64,000 bases of DNA, from assembly GCF_012847335.1 (NCBI RefSeq), contig NZ_JABBDX010000004.1, positions 124,001-188,000 of the forward strand, given 5' to 3'. The notes below the pieces were generated by a model. That model saw only the letters and a list, made by a program, of their open reading frames with translations, ran no database searches and was not told where the DNA came from. A program made the translations under genes and the position numbers. The DNA is from Psychrobacter sp. MF31 (GTDB lineage Bacteria; Pseudomonadota; Gammaproteobacteria; Pseudomonadales; Moraxellaceae). Of this stretch, positions 39,481 to 48,827 are shown piece after piece. Each line of letters opens with the position of its first letter. Within the stretch, counting starts at the first letter, position 1.

Positions 39481-40380
39481 ATGCAAGTTATCGCGTTACT
39501 GCAAGACAATTTGGCGCTCGCCTTGATAGTAGTTGGCATTTTAGGACTTTGTGTGGGCAGTTTTTTAAATGTGGTGATTCACCGCTTACCGCTCATGATG
39601 ATTCGTGAATGGCGGGCGGAATGCAGCACGTTTTTAACCCACGAGGCAGACCTTCCAAAAGCGCACTCAGAAGCGATTGCAGCAATTATTGCTACCGATT
39701 CGCTGATGACATTAAGCACGCCTGCCTCTCGCTGCCCAAATTGCAATCACGGCATCCGTTTTTATGAAAATATTCCGCTGATAAGCTGGCTTATGCTTCG
39801 CGGTCGCTGCTCGGCGTGTAAAGCGCCCATTAGCATTCGCTACCCCATCGTTGAGATCATCACCGCGCTGTTATCGGTCTTGGTCATTTATCATTTTGGC
39901 GTGACTTGGTCGGGCGCTTCTGCCTTAGTGTTGGTTTGGGGACTGATTGCGCTGACTGGCATTGATTTTGATACCCAACTGCTTCCTGATAAAATCACTT
40001 TTCCGCTTGGTGGTCTTGGGCTTTTGGTCAACGCCAAGCACCTTTTTGTATCGCCAACCGATGCCATTTGGGGCTTATTATTTGGCTTTTTATGGCTTTG
40101 GGTGGTGGTCAAGGTGTTTTACCTCATCACCAAAAAACAAGGCATGGGTCAAGGCGACTTTAAGCTGCTTGCCGTTTTGGGCGCTTGGCTTGGACCTTTA
40201 ATGCTGCCGCTGATTATTTTGCTGTCGTCGTTTTTAGGGGCGATCGTTGGCGTGATCCTGCTTAAAAAAGAAGGGTCGAGCCGACCGTTTGCCTTTGGAC
40301 CTTATATTGCTATTGCTGGTATCATTGCCTTATTATATGGCACTGACATTATGTCTTGGTATCTAGGAATGTATGCGTAA
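39481..40380 (+). CDS. pilD: Prepilin peptidase / N-methyltransferase PilD
   Basis: Aspartic membrane protease that cuts and methylates type IV prepilins. The N-terminal cytoplasmic zinc site has both Cys pairs (Cys85-Cys88 and Cys110-Cys113); catalytic Asp residues are in GIDFDTQLLPD and GQGDFKLLA. 299 residues from ATG 39481, with AGGAC seven bases upstream. Third gene of the pilus operon, with coaE next. Confidence 0.96.
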   Translation: MQVIALLQDNLALALIVVGILGLCVGSFLNVVIHRLPLMMIREWRAECSTFLTHEADLPKAHSEAIAAIIATDSLMTLSTPASRCPNCNHGIRFYENIPLISWLMLRGRCSACKAPISIRYPIVEIITALLSVLVIYHFGVTWSGASALVLVWGLIALTGIDFDTQLLPDKITFPLGGLGLLVNAKHLFVSPTDAIWGLLFGFLWLWVVVKVFYLITKKQGMGQGDFKLLAVLGAWLGPLMLPLIILLSSFLGAIVGVILLKKEGSSRPFAFGPYIAIAGIIALLYGTDIMSWYLGMYA

Positions 40381-40434
40381 TACCCAATCCGACGTTTTAA
40401 AACCGTCATTTATTCATTTAATGAAGTTATTGCT

Positions 40435-41106
40435 ATGTCCAATTTTGCTGCAACGCCCTCACTTTTTCAATCAAGTCCTGAACTGTCGACCCCAAAGCGC
40501 TTTGTGGTGGGACTAACGGGCGGGATCGGCAGCGGAAAATCAGCGGCAACGCAGTGGTTTGCTAAGCAAGGCATTGATATTATTGATGCTGACGTGATCG
40601 CCCATGAAGTGATGGCAAAAGGCAGTAAAACGCTTAAAAAATTGCAGCGAAAGTTTGGCGATTGGGTCATTCAAGACAATGGTGAGATGGATCGCGCTGC
40701 CGTTCGCAATTTGGTGTTTAGCTCACCGGACGCGCTGATGGATCTTGAAGCCATCACCCATCCGGCGATTCGTGAAGCGGCAAAAACCAAACTTGCGGCA
40801 AGTACCTCAGATTATGTGATCTTGTCCGCGCCGCTGTTGATTGAAGGCGCGGAAGCCGGACTTGCCAACCTTTGCCAGCGCATTTTAGTCATTGACGCCA
40901 GTGAAGCCATTCAGCTTGAGCGCGCCAGCCGCCGCGATGCCCAAAGCATCAGCCGCATCAAAGCCATCATGGCAAATCAATTAAGCCGTGAGGAGCGCTG
41001 CCGCCACGCTGACGATGTGGTCATTAACGATGGTAATTTAGACGCCTTTTATGAAAAACTTGCGCCGCTGCACAAGCTTTACTTGAAGCAATCAAAGCAA
41101 GGTTAG
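40435..41106 (+). CDS. coaE: Dephospho-CoA kinase
   Basis: Last step of coenzyme A synthesis. P-loop GGIGSGKS at residues 29-36, with DADVIAHEV and HPAIRE typical of the family. The first 20 residues extend beyond the Escherichia coli enzyme and are polar. Location after pilD is the common order in gamma-proteobacteria; yacG, often next, is absent here. Confidence 0.95.
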   Translation: MSNFAATPSLFQSSPELSTPKRFVVGLTGGIGSGKSAATQWFAKQGIDIIDADVIAHEVMAKGSKTLKKLQRKFGDWVIQDNGEMDRAAVRNLVFSSPDALMDLEAITHPAIREAAKTKLAASTSDYVILSAPLLIEGAEAGLANLCQRILVIDASEAIQLERASRRDAQSISRIKAIMANQLSREERCRHADDVVINDGNLDAFYEKLAPLHKLYLKQSKQG

Positions 41107-41122
41107 CTTAATCAAGGCAAGC

Positions 41123-41881
41123 TTAATCCTGTAAGCGCTGACGATGAATTTCATAAAGCGCCATTCCGGTGGCAACGCTGACGTTTAGGCTTTGCAAATT
41201 GCCAAATTGATTGCCACTCATTGGAATATAAACCAGCTCATCACAGCTTTTGATGGTCAATTGGCGCATCCCCTCGCCCTCCGATCCCATGACCAGCGCC
41301 ACTTTACCGCTAAAGTCCGCCTCAAAAATCGGCTTTGCGGTGTCATCAAGCGCCGTCCCAAAGACAAACACGCCGGCTTGCTTAATTTGCGAAAGCGTTC
41401 TTGCCAAATTGGTCACGCTGACAACTGGTATCAGTTCTGCCGCGCCAACCGCAACTTTGGCAACGGTTGGGGTTAGGCTTGCCGCGTGGTGTTTTGGGCA
41501 AATCACCGCATCAACGCCCATTGCCACTGCTGATCGCAAACATGCGCCTAAATTGTGAGCGTCGGTGATTTGATCAAGAACGAGCAATAAACAGCTCGGA
41601 TTTTGAATGAGGTCATCTAGAACGCTTTCATTGGCAAAATTAAGCGCTCGCGCAGCAAGTACCACGCCTTGGTGCTGCGGGCTACCGCAAAGCTGAGTCA
41701 ATTTGTCCTTTTGCGCGGATTGGATGCTCACGCCGCCCGCTTTTGCCGCTGCCATAATCGCGGCAACTTGAGCATCACTTTCGCGATTGGGCTGAACAAA
41801 CAAGCTGAGCGCATCCAGCGGTCGCGCTTTTAACAGCGCCTCAATGGCGTGACTGCCATAAAAATAACAAGGCTTTGCCAT
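41123..41881 (-). CDS. rlmB: 23S rRNA (guanosine-2'-O-)-methyltransferase RlmB
   Basis: SpoU/TrmH-family enzyme that methylates G2251 of 23S rRNA. 252 residues: N-terminal L30e-like substrate domain (YGSHAIEALLKARP), then the trefoil-knot domain with LDQITDAHNLGACLRSA, VMGSEGEGMRQL and IPMSGNQFGNLQSLNVSVATGMALYE. AGGA precedes the ATG. Convergent with coaE. Confidence 0.95.
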   Translation of the reverse strand: MAKPCYFYGSHAIEALLKARPLDALSLFVQPNRESDAQVAAIMAAAKAGGVSIQSAQKDKLTQLCGSPQHQGVVLAARALNFANESVLDDLIQNPSCLLLVLDQITDAHNLGACLRSAVAMGVDAVICPKHHAASLTPTVAKVAVGAAELIPVVSVTNLARTLSQIKQAGVFVFGTALDDTAKPIFEADFSGKVALVMGSEGEGMRQLTIKSCDELVYIPMSGNQFGNLQSLNVSVATGMALYEIHRQRLQD

Positions 41882-42015
41882 ATTTATCCTAACTCTTAAT
41901 TTTACAAAAAAATAGGCTAACTGTTTTTATCAACGCTTTAGCCTTTAATAAGATTTCACTTTTGGATGTTGATCAATGTTAGATATTCAACGTTTTAACG
42001 ATTGATCTTGTGATC

Positions 42016-42351
42016 TTAACCTTCTAAATGGCAAATATACTGAACGATGGTTTCTGTTTTGATTTGAAAGCTGCTGTTGCCTTGAACAAAAAACGAGTGG
42101 TTGGTGCCATAATAAGTAAAGTCTTCTTCGCCTTCGACCTTAACTTCACAGTCACCGCTGATAATTTCGATTTTTTCAGAGGTGTTGGTGATAAATTTGT
42201 AGCTCTCAACGGTGTTGTCACAAGGCAAAATGACGCCAATGGTTTTGTGGCGACCATCTTCAAACAAAATCGTATGACTTGAGCAGCGACCATCATAAGA
42301 GATGCTTGCCTCAACATTGATGGTCACATTGTTATATTGGGTCACTGACAT
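42016..42351 (-). CDS. ppnP: Pyrimidine/purine nucleoside phosphorylase PpnP
   Basis: Small cupin (formerly DUF1255/YaiE) that splits nucleosides with phosphate. The family pattern is clear: NNVTINVEASISYDGRCSSHTILFEDGRHKTIGVILP and the C-terminal IVQYICHLEG. 111 residues, about 15 more than the Escherichia coli protein. AAGGAAA precedes the ATG. Stands alone. Confidence 0.92.
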   Translation of the reverse strand: MSVTQYNNVTINVEASISYDGRCSSHTILFEDGRHKTIGVILPCDNTVESYKFITNTSEKIEIISGDCEVKVEGEEDFTYYGTNHSFFVQGNSSFQIKTETIVQYICHLEG

Positions 42352-42450
42352 AAGGATTTCCTTATTAAATAACGATTTAGAGGATAAATAAGTGACTGAT
42401 TAAACAACTGAATTTTGGTTTAATTCGTGACTTAATTGTGCGCCTCTTTA

Positions 42451-42459
42451 TGCTAAAAT
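42451..42459 (+). promoter_or_regulatory. Possible promoter for the recN transcript
   Basis: Extended -10 TGC TAAAAT without a good -35. It would give a leader of about 280 bases before recN. No LexA-type CTGT-N8-ACAG box was found in the 396-base spacer. Confidence 0.35.
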
Positions 42460-42508
42460 CGCACAGAGATAAGTAGGATGTCGCCATTCGTTTTGATTTG
42501 GTGAGATT

Positions 42509-42589
42509 ATGCTACCACATTATTTCTACAAAGTTTGTTACCATCGTTGGCAATCTTGGTGGGATAATTTGCCGTTAGGTTCTAGGTGA
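42509..42589 (+). CDS. Possible 26-residue Trp/Tyr-rich small protein
   Basis: ATG to TGA frame in the leader of recN, product MLPHYFYKVCYHRWQSWWDN followed by LPLGSR. GGTGAG lies just upstream but closer than ideal. Unusually aromatic (three Trp, three Tyr). It could be a leader peptide or chance; no family recognised. Confidence 0.25.
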   Translation: MLPHYFYKVCYHRWQSWWDNLPLGSR

Positions 42590-42747
42590 GGTTAGCGGTA
42601 CAAAACTTATGACGACTCAAGCAATAAATTAAGGCTAATTTACCACAATTTTTACGCCGAAGCACCGCTGATGAGCGCGCTTAATTTATTGTAATGCGCG
42701 TGGTCATCCCCATTTTATCTGTCACTAAATAGCCATGAGAGGCGTTG

Positions 42748-44430
42748 ATGCTGATATCGTTAACCTTACACCAATTTGCGCTTGTTGATGAGCACGAGCT
42801 GAGTCTTGCTTCTGGGTTTAATGTCATCACTGGCGAAACTGGCGCAGGAAAATCCTTGCTGCTGGACGCCCTTTCGCTTTGTTCAGGGGAGCGCGCGGCA
42901 AGCTCGATGGTGCGTCATGGCGCGGCATCTGCCGATATCTTTGCGCTGTTTGAGGTCACGGACAATCGCTTGGTCAAAGATTGGTTTGCCGCTCATGATC
43001 GCAATCTTGAGGACGATGAGGTGTTAATCCGCCGCCAGTTAAGCCAAAACGGTCGCTCTAAAGCTTGGGTAAATGGCGCTCCTGTCAGCATTGCCGAACT
43101 CAAAGAGCTTGGCGCACTGCTTATCAACATTCACAGTCAGCACGCTCAGCAAGCACTGTTAAAGCCGCAATTTGTGGTCGAGTGGCTTGATGACATGGCA
43201 AAGCTTACCCCACTTGCTAAAGCCGTCGCCGAAAAGTTTTCCCATTATCAAGCATTAAAGCGTACCGCTGTAAGCCTTGCCGAGCGCGAAGCCCAACGCG
43301 CTGACCGTATCCAACTGTTGCAAAATCAACTGAGCGATGTCGCGCCCTTGCTTAGCGTTGATTATGGCGAGATTGAAGCTGAGCATGAGGAATTGTCCAA
43401 TATCGAAGCGCTCATGCAAGAGGCAAGTCATGCTCTGCATTTACTCGATAATGACACTGACGCGCCTGATGTGATGACGCTCATTGGTCAAGCGATCAAA
43501 ATTTGCGACCAACAAGTCGGGGTCAGCGCCACCTTTAGCCAAGCATCCGAGCAGCTTTATTTGGCGCAGCAGCAGCTGATGGACGTCACCAACGCGCTGT
43601 CGGATTATGCTGATCAGCAATTGCCTGACCCTGAGCGCTTGCAATCTTTAAATGAGCTGATTGCCTTGGGTCACAGATTATCGCGAAAGCACCACTTGCC
43701 TGCCAATGAGCTGATTGCCGAGGCGAAAGTTTGGCAAGCGCAATTGGAAGCCCTTGAAAATGAGCCAACGTCGGAAGACTTAGCCGCGCAAATTAAGGAA
43801 GCTTGGCAAGACTATTTAACTGCTGCCAAAGATTTAACCGAAAAACGGCAAAAGGCAGCACCAGCAATTGCCAAAAAACTGGTCGAAAAACTAAAACCGC
43901 TTGCTCTGCCTAATGCGCGCTGCGAGTTTGTGTTTGCCAAAAAAGCCAGCGATAGCCTTTTTAACGCTCAAGGAACGCATGACATTGAGCTGCTGTTTAG
44001 CGCCAACGTGGGAATGCCCATGCAGCCTTTGCACAAAGTTGCCTCAGGCGGCGAGTTGTCACGAATGGCGCTGGTCATGCAGGTGCTTGAGGTCACTCAT
44101 GCCGATTATCATGCAGCAAAACCGATGCTGGTTTTTGATGAGGTTGACGTTGGTATTAGTGGGGCGACCGCTCAGGTGGTCGGTGAGCTTTTGCGATCGC
44201 TCGGTAATACTCAGCAGCTGCTTGCCATCACTCACCAAGCTCAAGTTGCCGCGCAAGCCCATCAGCACATTTTGGTAAAAAAGCATCATGATGAGCAATC
44301 AAAAAGCGAACTGATTGTCTTAACCGATGACGCCAAAGTTGATGAGTTGGCAAGGATGTCAGGCGGCGTGGTGATTACTGAGGTTACCCGACGCCACGCT
44401 CAAAGCTTGCTTGATGCCATTGGGTCATAA
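42748..44430 (+). CDS. recN: DNA repair protein RecN
   Basis: SMC-like ATPase for double-strand break repair. Walker A GETGAGKS at residues 29-36, long central coiled coil (about 150-370), C-terminal signature ASGGELSRMALVMQV and Walker B MLVFDEVDVGISG. 560 residues. ATG 42748 has GAGAGG five bases upstream; TTG 42745 is the only extension. Single gene, plus strand. Confidence 0.96.
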   Translation: MLISLTLHQFALVDEHELSLASGFNVITGETGAGKSLLLDALSLCSGERAASSMVRHGAASADIFALFEVTDNRLVKDWFAAHDRNLEDDEVLIRRQLSQNGRSKAWVNGAPVSIAELKELGALLINIHSQHAQQALLKPQFVVEWLDDMAKLTPLAKAVAEKFSHYQALKRTAVSLAEREAQRADRIQLLQNQLSDVAPLLSVDYGEIEAEHEELSNIEALMQEASHALHLLDNDTDAPDVMTLIGQAIKICDQQVGVSATFSQASEQLYLAQQQLMDVTNALSDYADQQLPDPERLQSLNELIALGHRLSRKHHLPANELIAEAKVWQAQLEALENEPTSEDLAAQIKEAWQDYLTAAKDLTEKRQKAAPAIAKKLVEKLKPLALPNARCEFVFAKKASDSLFNAQGTHDIELLFSANVGMPMQPLHKVASGGELSRMALVMQVLEVTHADYHAAKPMLVFDEVDVGISGATAQVVGELLRSLGNTQQLLAITHQAQVAAQAHQHILVKKHHDEQSKSELIVLTDDAKVDELARMSGGVVITEVTRRHAQSLLDAIGS

Positions 44431-44595
44431 TGGCGGATTTTTTAATGGTCAACGCTTACTGACGTAAATTGGCGTTTGGTTGATTTTCGTGTCATGATCG
44501 CCATATTGTTTAAATGCCTTTTGCCAATTACTATCTTTTGCCAAATACTATGTTGGTAACTTTACGTTGATCCATTACGTTGAAAACAAAACCTT

Positions 44596-45159
44596 ATGAC
44601 CAAAGCCAATTTGACGCACCACTTTTTAATTGCCGCCCCAAGCCTTAGTGATCCAAGGTTTGAAAAGGCGCTCATTTATATTTGCCGCCATGATGAGCAC
44701 GGCGCGCTTGGGCTGATGGTCAATCGCCCGATTGATAACGCTCGCGTTGGCAAACTGCTTGAGGACTTAAATATTGAAGTCAATAGCCCTGAGGTCATGA
44801 ATGACGTTCCGCTTGTCGGCGGTCCTATGTATCCTGAGATTGGCTTTGTGCTGCATACTGGTCAGCCGGAGTGGGCATCGTCATTTGCCATCTCTGAAAA
44901 CGTCTGCATTACCACAAGCCAAGACGTGCTTAAACGCATTGCCACAAGCCAAAGCGTTGGTCATTATTACTTGTGTTTAGGTCACGCCAGTTGGGGCAAA
45001 AAGCAGCTTGAGCGTGAGCTTGACACTGGCGATTGGCTAGTTTGCCCTGCCGACTTGACTTTGCTTTTTGATACGCCCTTTGATAAGCGTTGGCAAGTAG
45101 CTGCAGATAAAATCGGGGTGAATTTTGATTATCTAAGCGATGATATCGGTCACGCGTAA
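44596..45159 (+). CDS. yqgE: YqgE/AlgH-family protein
   Basis: UPF0301 family, function unsettled although linked to alginate control in Pseudomonas. 187 residues, starting with [40 protein letters not shown], a clear family signature. It precedes ruvX by 54 bases, the standard gamma-proteobacterial pair. Confidence 0.95.
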   Translation: MTKANLTHHFLIAAPSLSDPRFEKALIYICRHDEHGALGLMVNRPIDNARVGKLLEDLNIEVNSPEVMNDVPLVGGPMYPEIGFVLHTGQPEWASSFAISENVCITTSQDVLKRIATSQSVGHYYLCLGHASWGKKQLERELDTGDWLVCPADLTLLFDTPFDKRWQVAADKIGVNFDYLSDDIGHA

Positions 45160-45213
45160 AGCGTTTTAGCATAAACTCACAACAAGTAATTGGGCAAACG
45201 GGCAACAGCTTTT

Positions 45214-45690
45214 ATGACACAAACTACCACGGATAAGCTGATTTTAGGGCTTGATTATGGCGTCAAAAAAATGGGAATGGCGCTTGGCAATACCATTACC
45301 CAAACGGCGCGAAGCTTTGATATTTTGGCGATGAATAACGGTCAGCCCGATTGGGACAATTTGCTAGGCATTATCCAAACTTGGGGCATCCATCACGTGG
45401 TGGTCGGCTTGCCTTTAAACATGGACGGCTCAAGCTCAATGCTGTCCAAGCGTGCTCATAAATTTGCCCGCCGCTTAGCGCACCGATTGATGGAGCAGCG
45501 AATTAAAGTTGGCGTGAGCCTTTGCGATGAGCGCTTAAGCTCGGTCGATGCTCGCGAAATGGCTTGGGAAAATGGCTGGATTGATGATGCTCGCGCGGAA
45601 ATTGATGACATTTCGGCGTGTATTTTATTATCCAGCTATTTTTCTGACCCGAGTAGCGTGATGGCAATTGATGCGATTAAAGCCGATTGA
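45214..45690 (+). CDS. ruvX: RuvX/YqgF, Holliday junction resolvase-like (rRNA processing)
   Basis: RNase H-fold nuclease family; in Escherichia coli YqgF helps mature 16S rRNA. LGLDYGVKKMGMALG holds the first catalytic Asp, VVGLPLNMDGS the second region, and LCDERLSS the Glu. 158 residues from ATG 45214; a TTG at 45190 would add eight unlike residues. Follows yqgE. Confidence 0.93.
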   Translation: MTQTTTDKLILGLDYGVKKMGMALGNTITQTARSFDILAMNNGQPDWDNLLGIIQTWGIHHVVVGLPLNMDGSSSMLSKRAHKFARRLAHRLMEQRIKVGVSLCDERLSSVDAREMAWENGWIDDARAEIDDISACILLSSYFSDPSSVMAIDAIKAD

Positions 45691-45754
45691 TTTTAAAAGT
45701 ACTTTGATTTTTAACTTTTAATTCTAGTTTTTCAGATTGTTCACCGAGCCCCTT

Positions 45755-46204
45755 ATGAGCCAAGATTCTGCTGCGACCCCAAGCCCCAAAAGCCCCATTG
45801 CGCCGCAAGTTATCCACGTGATTAAAGGGGCTGCCCGCGCCAACAAAATCGCCATTTATCTCATTTATGCTGCCATTGCTGCGTTTTTGATATTTGGAAC
45901 GCTGGCAAGCTTGACTGCCTTTCATAACAATCAACTGTTATACCGCTTATTTTTTAATTTACCGTATGCGCTGATTGCTCTTACCATTCCGGTGACCCTT
46001 TATGATGCCTTTATCATTTATCGCTACCGCTTAAGTCAGCCGTCAATGGTATTTCTGGCTATTGGCGTTTCAATAGTGGTCACGCTTGGTAATTTGCTAT
46101 TTTCAGACAGTATTTGGCTTGGGCTGTCGTGCTGGCTTGGGGTGGCGTTTTTATTTCAAGCCAACTTTAAGCGCTTTTTTAAATATTTAGCGGCGACCAA
46201 TTAA
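45755..46204 (+). CDS. Four-helix membrane protein of unknown function
   Basis: 149 residues from ATG 45755. A polar, Pro/Ser/Ala-rich N-terminus of about 30 residues is followed by four hydrophobic helices, and the C-terminus is basic (FKRFFKYLAATN). Family not recognised. It is the first of three plus-strand genes (then tusA and xerD) with short gaps. Confidence 0.75.
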   Translation: MSQDSAATPSPKSPIAPQVIHVIKGAARANKIAIYLIYAAIAAFLIFGTLASLTAFHNNQLLYRLFFNLPYALIALTIPVTLYDAFIIYRYRLSQPSMVFLAIGVSIVVTLGNLLFSDSIWLGLSCWLGVAFLFQANFKRFFKYLAATN

Positions 46205-46273
46205 TTTAGCGATTTATTTATATAGCGATTAACCTTCCAATCTGTTAACACTCCAATTTGATACTTTAAGCTT

Positions 46274-46546
46274 ATGACCACTGAAAACCCAACCCCGACT
46301 TTTGACCTTCAGCTTGACACTCAAGGCCTGATTTGCCCTGAACCTGTGATGCTATTGCACCGTGCCATTCGCAATGCTTCAGGCGGCGAGGTGATTGAGA
46401 TTTTGGCAACCGACCCTGCGACCACCCGCGATATTCCTAATTTTTGCCGTCATTTGGGGCATGAACTGTTAAGCCATGAAACGTTAAATCAAAGCGAAAA
46501 TGACGCGCCAACTTACCGCTATTTGGTCAAGAAAAAAAGCGCTTAA
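46274..46546 (+). CDS. tusA: TusA-family sulfur carrier protein
   Basis: Transfers persulfide sulfur for tRNA 2-thiouridine and other pathways. LDTQGLICPEPVMLLHRAIR contains the active Cys21 in the CPxP motif; 90 residues is usual. The C-terminal part keeps the GHELLSHET region. Lies 18 bases before xerD. Confidence 0.93.
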   Translation: MTTENPTPTFDLQLDTQGLICPEPVMLLHRAIRNASGGEVIEILATDPATTRDIPNFCRHLGHELLSHETLNQSENDAPTYRYLVKKKSA

Positions 46547-46564
46547 GCTAATAGTAGAACCCTT

Positions 46565-47503
46565 ATGAGTCTTGACCGCGCGCTACTGCCGCGAGCGCCT
46601 AAAGCCTTGGTAAAAAAAGACGAACCGGAATATTTAACCGAGTTTCGGCAAGCGCTGCTCGCTCGTGGGTTGGCAACGCAGTCAAGAAACGCGTATCTTC
46701 GTGATTTGACCCAAAGCTTGGCGGTCATTGATAAGCCGTTGCCCAAGTGGTCGGCGCAAGACGTTTTGGCTTGCCTTGCGGATTTTGAGCGCTCAGGAAA
46801 GTCGGCGCGATCGCAAGCAAGATTGCTGTCAAGCCTTAAGCAGTTTTTTGCTTGGCTGATTGATTCATGTTACCGCGAGGATGACCCCTGCTCGCAAATC
46901 AAAGCGCCAAAACTAGGGCGCGCGCTGCCCAAAGATTTAAGCGAGGACGACGTTGAGCGGCTATTGTCCGCGCCAGATGTCAGCTCCGCCATCGGACTTC
47001 GTGATAAAGCCATGCTCGAGGTGCTTTACGCTTGCGGGCTTCGAGTAAGCGAGCTGGTCAATTTATCCCTTGACCAAGTCAACCTGAACGCTGGCTGGCT
47101 GCAAATCGTTGGTAAAGGCAACAAAATGCGCCTTGTGCCGCTTGGGGAATTGGCAAGCGAGGCGCTGAGCAATTATCTGACCTTTGGTCGCGGTCACTTG
47201 ATTGCCCATCTAAAAGCTGGCAACTGCCAAGCGGTGTTTTTGACCACCCAAGGCGGCTATATGACGCGGCAAAACTTTTGGTATCTTATCAAAAAACACG
47301 CCAGCGCCGCCGGAATCGATAAAGACTTATCCCCGCATACCTTGCGTCACGCCTTTGCTACTCATCTTATCAATCATGGCGCGGATCTGCGCAGCGTTCA
47401 GCTTTTGCTTGGTCATAGCGATTTGTCAACGACGCAAATTTATACCCATGTGGCAACGGCGAGGCTGCAAAAGCTGCATCAGGAAAATCATCCGAGGGGG
47501 TAG
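46565..47503 (+). CDS. xerD: Site-specific tyrosine recombinase XerD
   Basis: Acts with XerC at dif to resolve chromosome dimers. N-terminal SAM-like core-binding domain, then the catalytic domain with Arg in CGLRVSEL, HTLRHAFATHL, LGHSDLSTTQIYTH (nucleophile Tyr) and the XerD-type tail RLQKLHQENHPRG. 312 residues; the match of the last 60 residues favours XerD over XerC. It lies in a housekeeping context, not in an integrated element. Confidence 0.95.
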   Translation: MSLDRALLPRAPKALVKKDEPEYLTEFRQALLARGLATQSRNAYLRDLTQSLAVIDKPLPKWSAQDVLACLADFERSGKSARSQARLLSSLKQFFAWLIDSCYREDDPCSQIKAPKLGRALPKDLSEDDVERLLSAPDVSSAIGLRDKAMLEVLYACGLRVSELVNLSLDQVNLNAGWLQIVGKGNKMRLVPLGELASEALSNYLTFGRGHLIAHLKAGNCQAVFLTTQGGYMTRQNFWYLIKKHASAAGIDKDLSPHTLRHAFATHLINHGADLRSVQLLLGHSDLSTTQIYTHVATARLQKLHQENHPRG

Positions 47504-47524
47504 CCTTTTGAGGCTTGCGCTCAT

Positions 47525-47959
47525 CTAATATTCTACAGCAATATTAGGATTTCGAGCTTGTATTTCTTGAAGAAAAAGCGGCTTATCTTTAGGTGATATC
47601 AATACTGAATTACCTTGATAACTTATTTTAATTCTATCTAAGGATAATGCGGGAGAGGATTTCATATTTCTTGTTGGGGTAATCTTAGTAATTTTTGCAA
47701 TCTCAATCCGCTGAGTAAAAAAGCCATTATTTATAAGCAGCTGACTTTCTGTTAACGTATATTTTGTTCTAAAGAGTGGTAACAGCGTCAACGCTATAAA
47801 AGGAAGCAACATAAACGCTAAGAAAATGCTTTGCGCTAATGAGCCATCACCATTCCTTTTCCATTGCCAAAAGGGAGCAGCAATTGTTAATAGGATAGCC
47901 CCAAAAAGTATCGCAGCAATCCAAAAATCAATTTTAGAAGTAAATACGAGATTTGCCAT
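47525..47959 (-). CDS. Membrane protein with PH-like domain
   Basis: 144 residues: two hydrophobic helices (about 10-28 and 43-62) and then a bacterial PH-like beta domain (KYTLTESQLLINNGFFTQRIEIAKITKITPTRN ... LDRIKISYQG). ATG 47959 was chosen; a GTG at 47977 is in frame, but neither has a good ribosome site. Function unknown. It is AT-richer than its neighbours and convergent with xerD. Confidence 0.75.
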   Translation of the reverse strand: MANLVFTSKIDFWIAAILFGAILLTIAAPFWQWKRNGDGSLAQSIFLAFMLLPFIALTLLPLFRTKYTLTESQLLINNGFFTQRIEIAKITKITPTRNMKSSPALSLDRIKISYQGNSVLISPKDKPLFLQEIQARNPNIAVEY

Positions 47960-48113
47960 AAAAATTATAAAACCCACTTAAATAAACTTAAGTTTATCAA
48001 ATTTGATTCACTTTAGTTGTAGTTATCATTCTTAAATCAATTCCTAGCTGCAATCCGCCCCTTTTCTCGCTACAATAACCGCCAGTTAATCCCCATTTCC
48101 AAGCGAGAACCCC

Positions 48114-48722
48114 ATGAACCATATCCCGCCCGCCGATTTGCTAAAAAAAGCGCAGTTTTGGCGCGATGACATCCAATTTCGCCAAGACGTTCTTGGCACG
48201 CCGTTTGACTTTACCACCACTTGGGGCATTTTTTCCCCTGAAAAGCTTGATGATGGCAGCCTCATGCTGCTCGATTATGTGGACTTTCAAAGCGATGACG
48301 ACTCGATAGACTTGGGCTGCGGCTATGGCGTTCTTGGGATGACGGCAGCGCGCGAGTGCCCAAACGGCAAGCATACTTTGATTGATAAAGACTTTGTGGC
48401 GGTCGATTATGCTCGGCGAAACTGCCTAAAAAATGGCTTAACGAACGTCGATGTTCATTTATCCAACGGCTTTAACGAGGTTGACCCGACGAAAGACTTT
48501 AGCCTTGTGATGTCAAACTTGCCTGCCAAAGTTGGCAAAGAGCAGCATTATTTATACTTGCTTGATGCCCATGCCAAAATGCGCGAGGGCGGTCGTTTTT
48601 ATGTGGTGACGATTAATGGGCTGCGGCAATTTATGAAACGCGCGTTTACCGAAGTGTTTGGCAACAGCGATAAAGTCAAGCAGGGCAAGACTTACACCAT
48701 TACTATGGCGGTAAAAGAGTAG
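48114..48722 (+). CDS. RsmC-like SAM-dependent methyltransferase
   Basis: Class I methyltransferase of the MTS type. Motif I DLGCGYG at residues 66-72; preceded by TTTWGIFSPEKLDDGS, as in RsmC/RlmG enzymes that modify guanine in rRNA. The catalytic NPP(F/Y) motif is replaced by NLPA (135-138). 202 residues, equal to the C-terminal half of RsmC, so the N-terminal pseudo-domain is missing. Substrate unknown. Confidence 0.85.
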   Translation: MNHIPPADLLKKAQFWRDDIQFRQDVLGTPFDFTTTWGIFSPEKLDDGSLMLLDYVDFQSDDDSIDLGCGYGVLGMTAARECPNGKHTLIDKDFVAVDYARRNCLKNGLTNVDVHLSNGFNEVDPTKDFSLVMSNLPAKVGKEQHYLYLLDAHAKMREGGRFYVVTINGLRQFMKRAFTEVFGNSDKVKQGKTYTITMAVKE

Positions 48723-48759
48723 CTTTTACGCTTTTAATAAGAGCTAAGAGCATAAAATA

Positions 48760-48798
48760 AAAAGCACGCTAAACTTTTATGATTTAGCGTGCTTTTTT
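48760..48798. terminator. Bidirectional terminator, methyltransferase gene / lptG
   Basis: Perfect 14-bp stem AAAAGCACGCTAAA / TTTAGCGTGCTTTT with a nine-base loop, A- and T-runs on both sides, between convergent genes. Confidence 0.9.
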
Positions 48799-48827
48799 CT
48801 GACGAAATTTTATGGAAAATCAGGCGG

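Noticed and set aside
42352-42747. LexA/SOS box upstream of recN
   Set aside because: No CTGT-N8-ACAG type site found; Moraxellaceae are known to lack a classical LexA.
46565-47503. Tyrosine recombinase as a sign of an integrated element
   Set aside because: The sequence is XerD, a housekeeping dimer-resolution enzyme; no attachment repeats or phage genes are around it.
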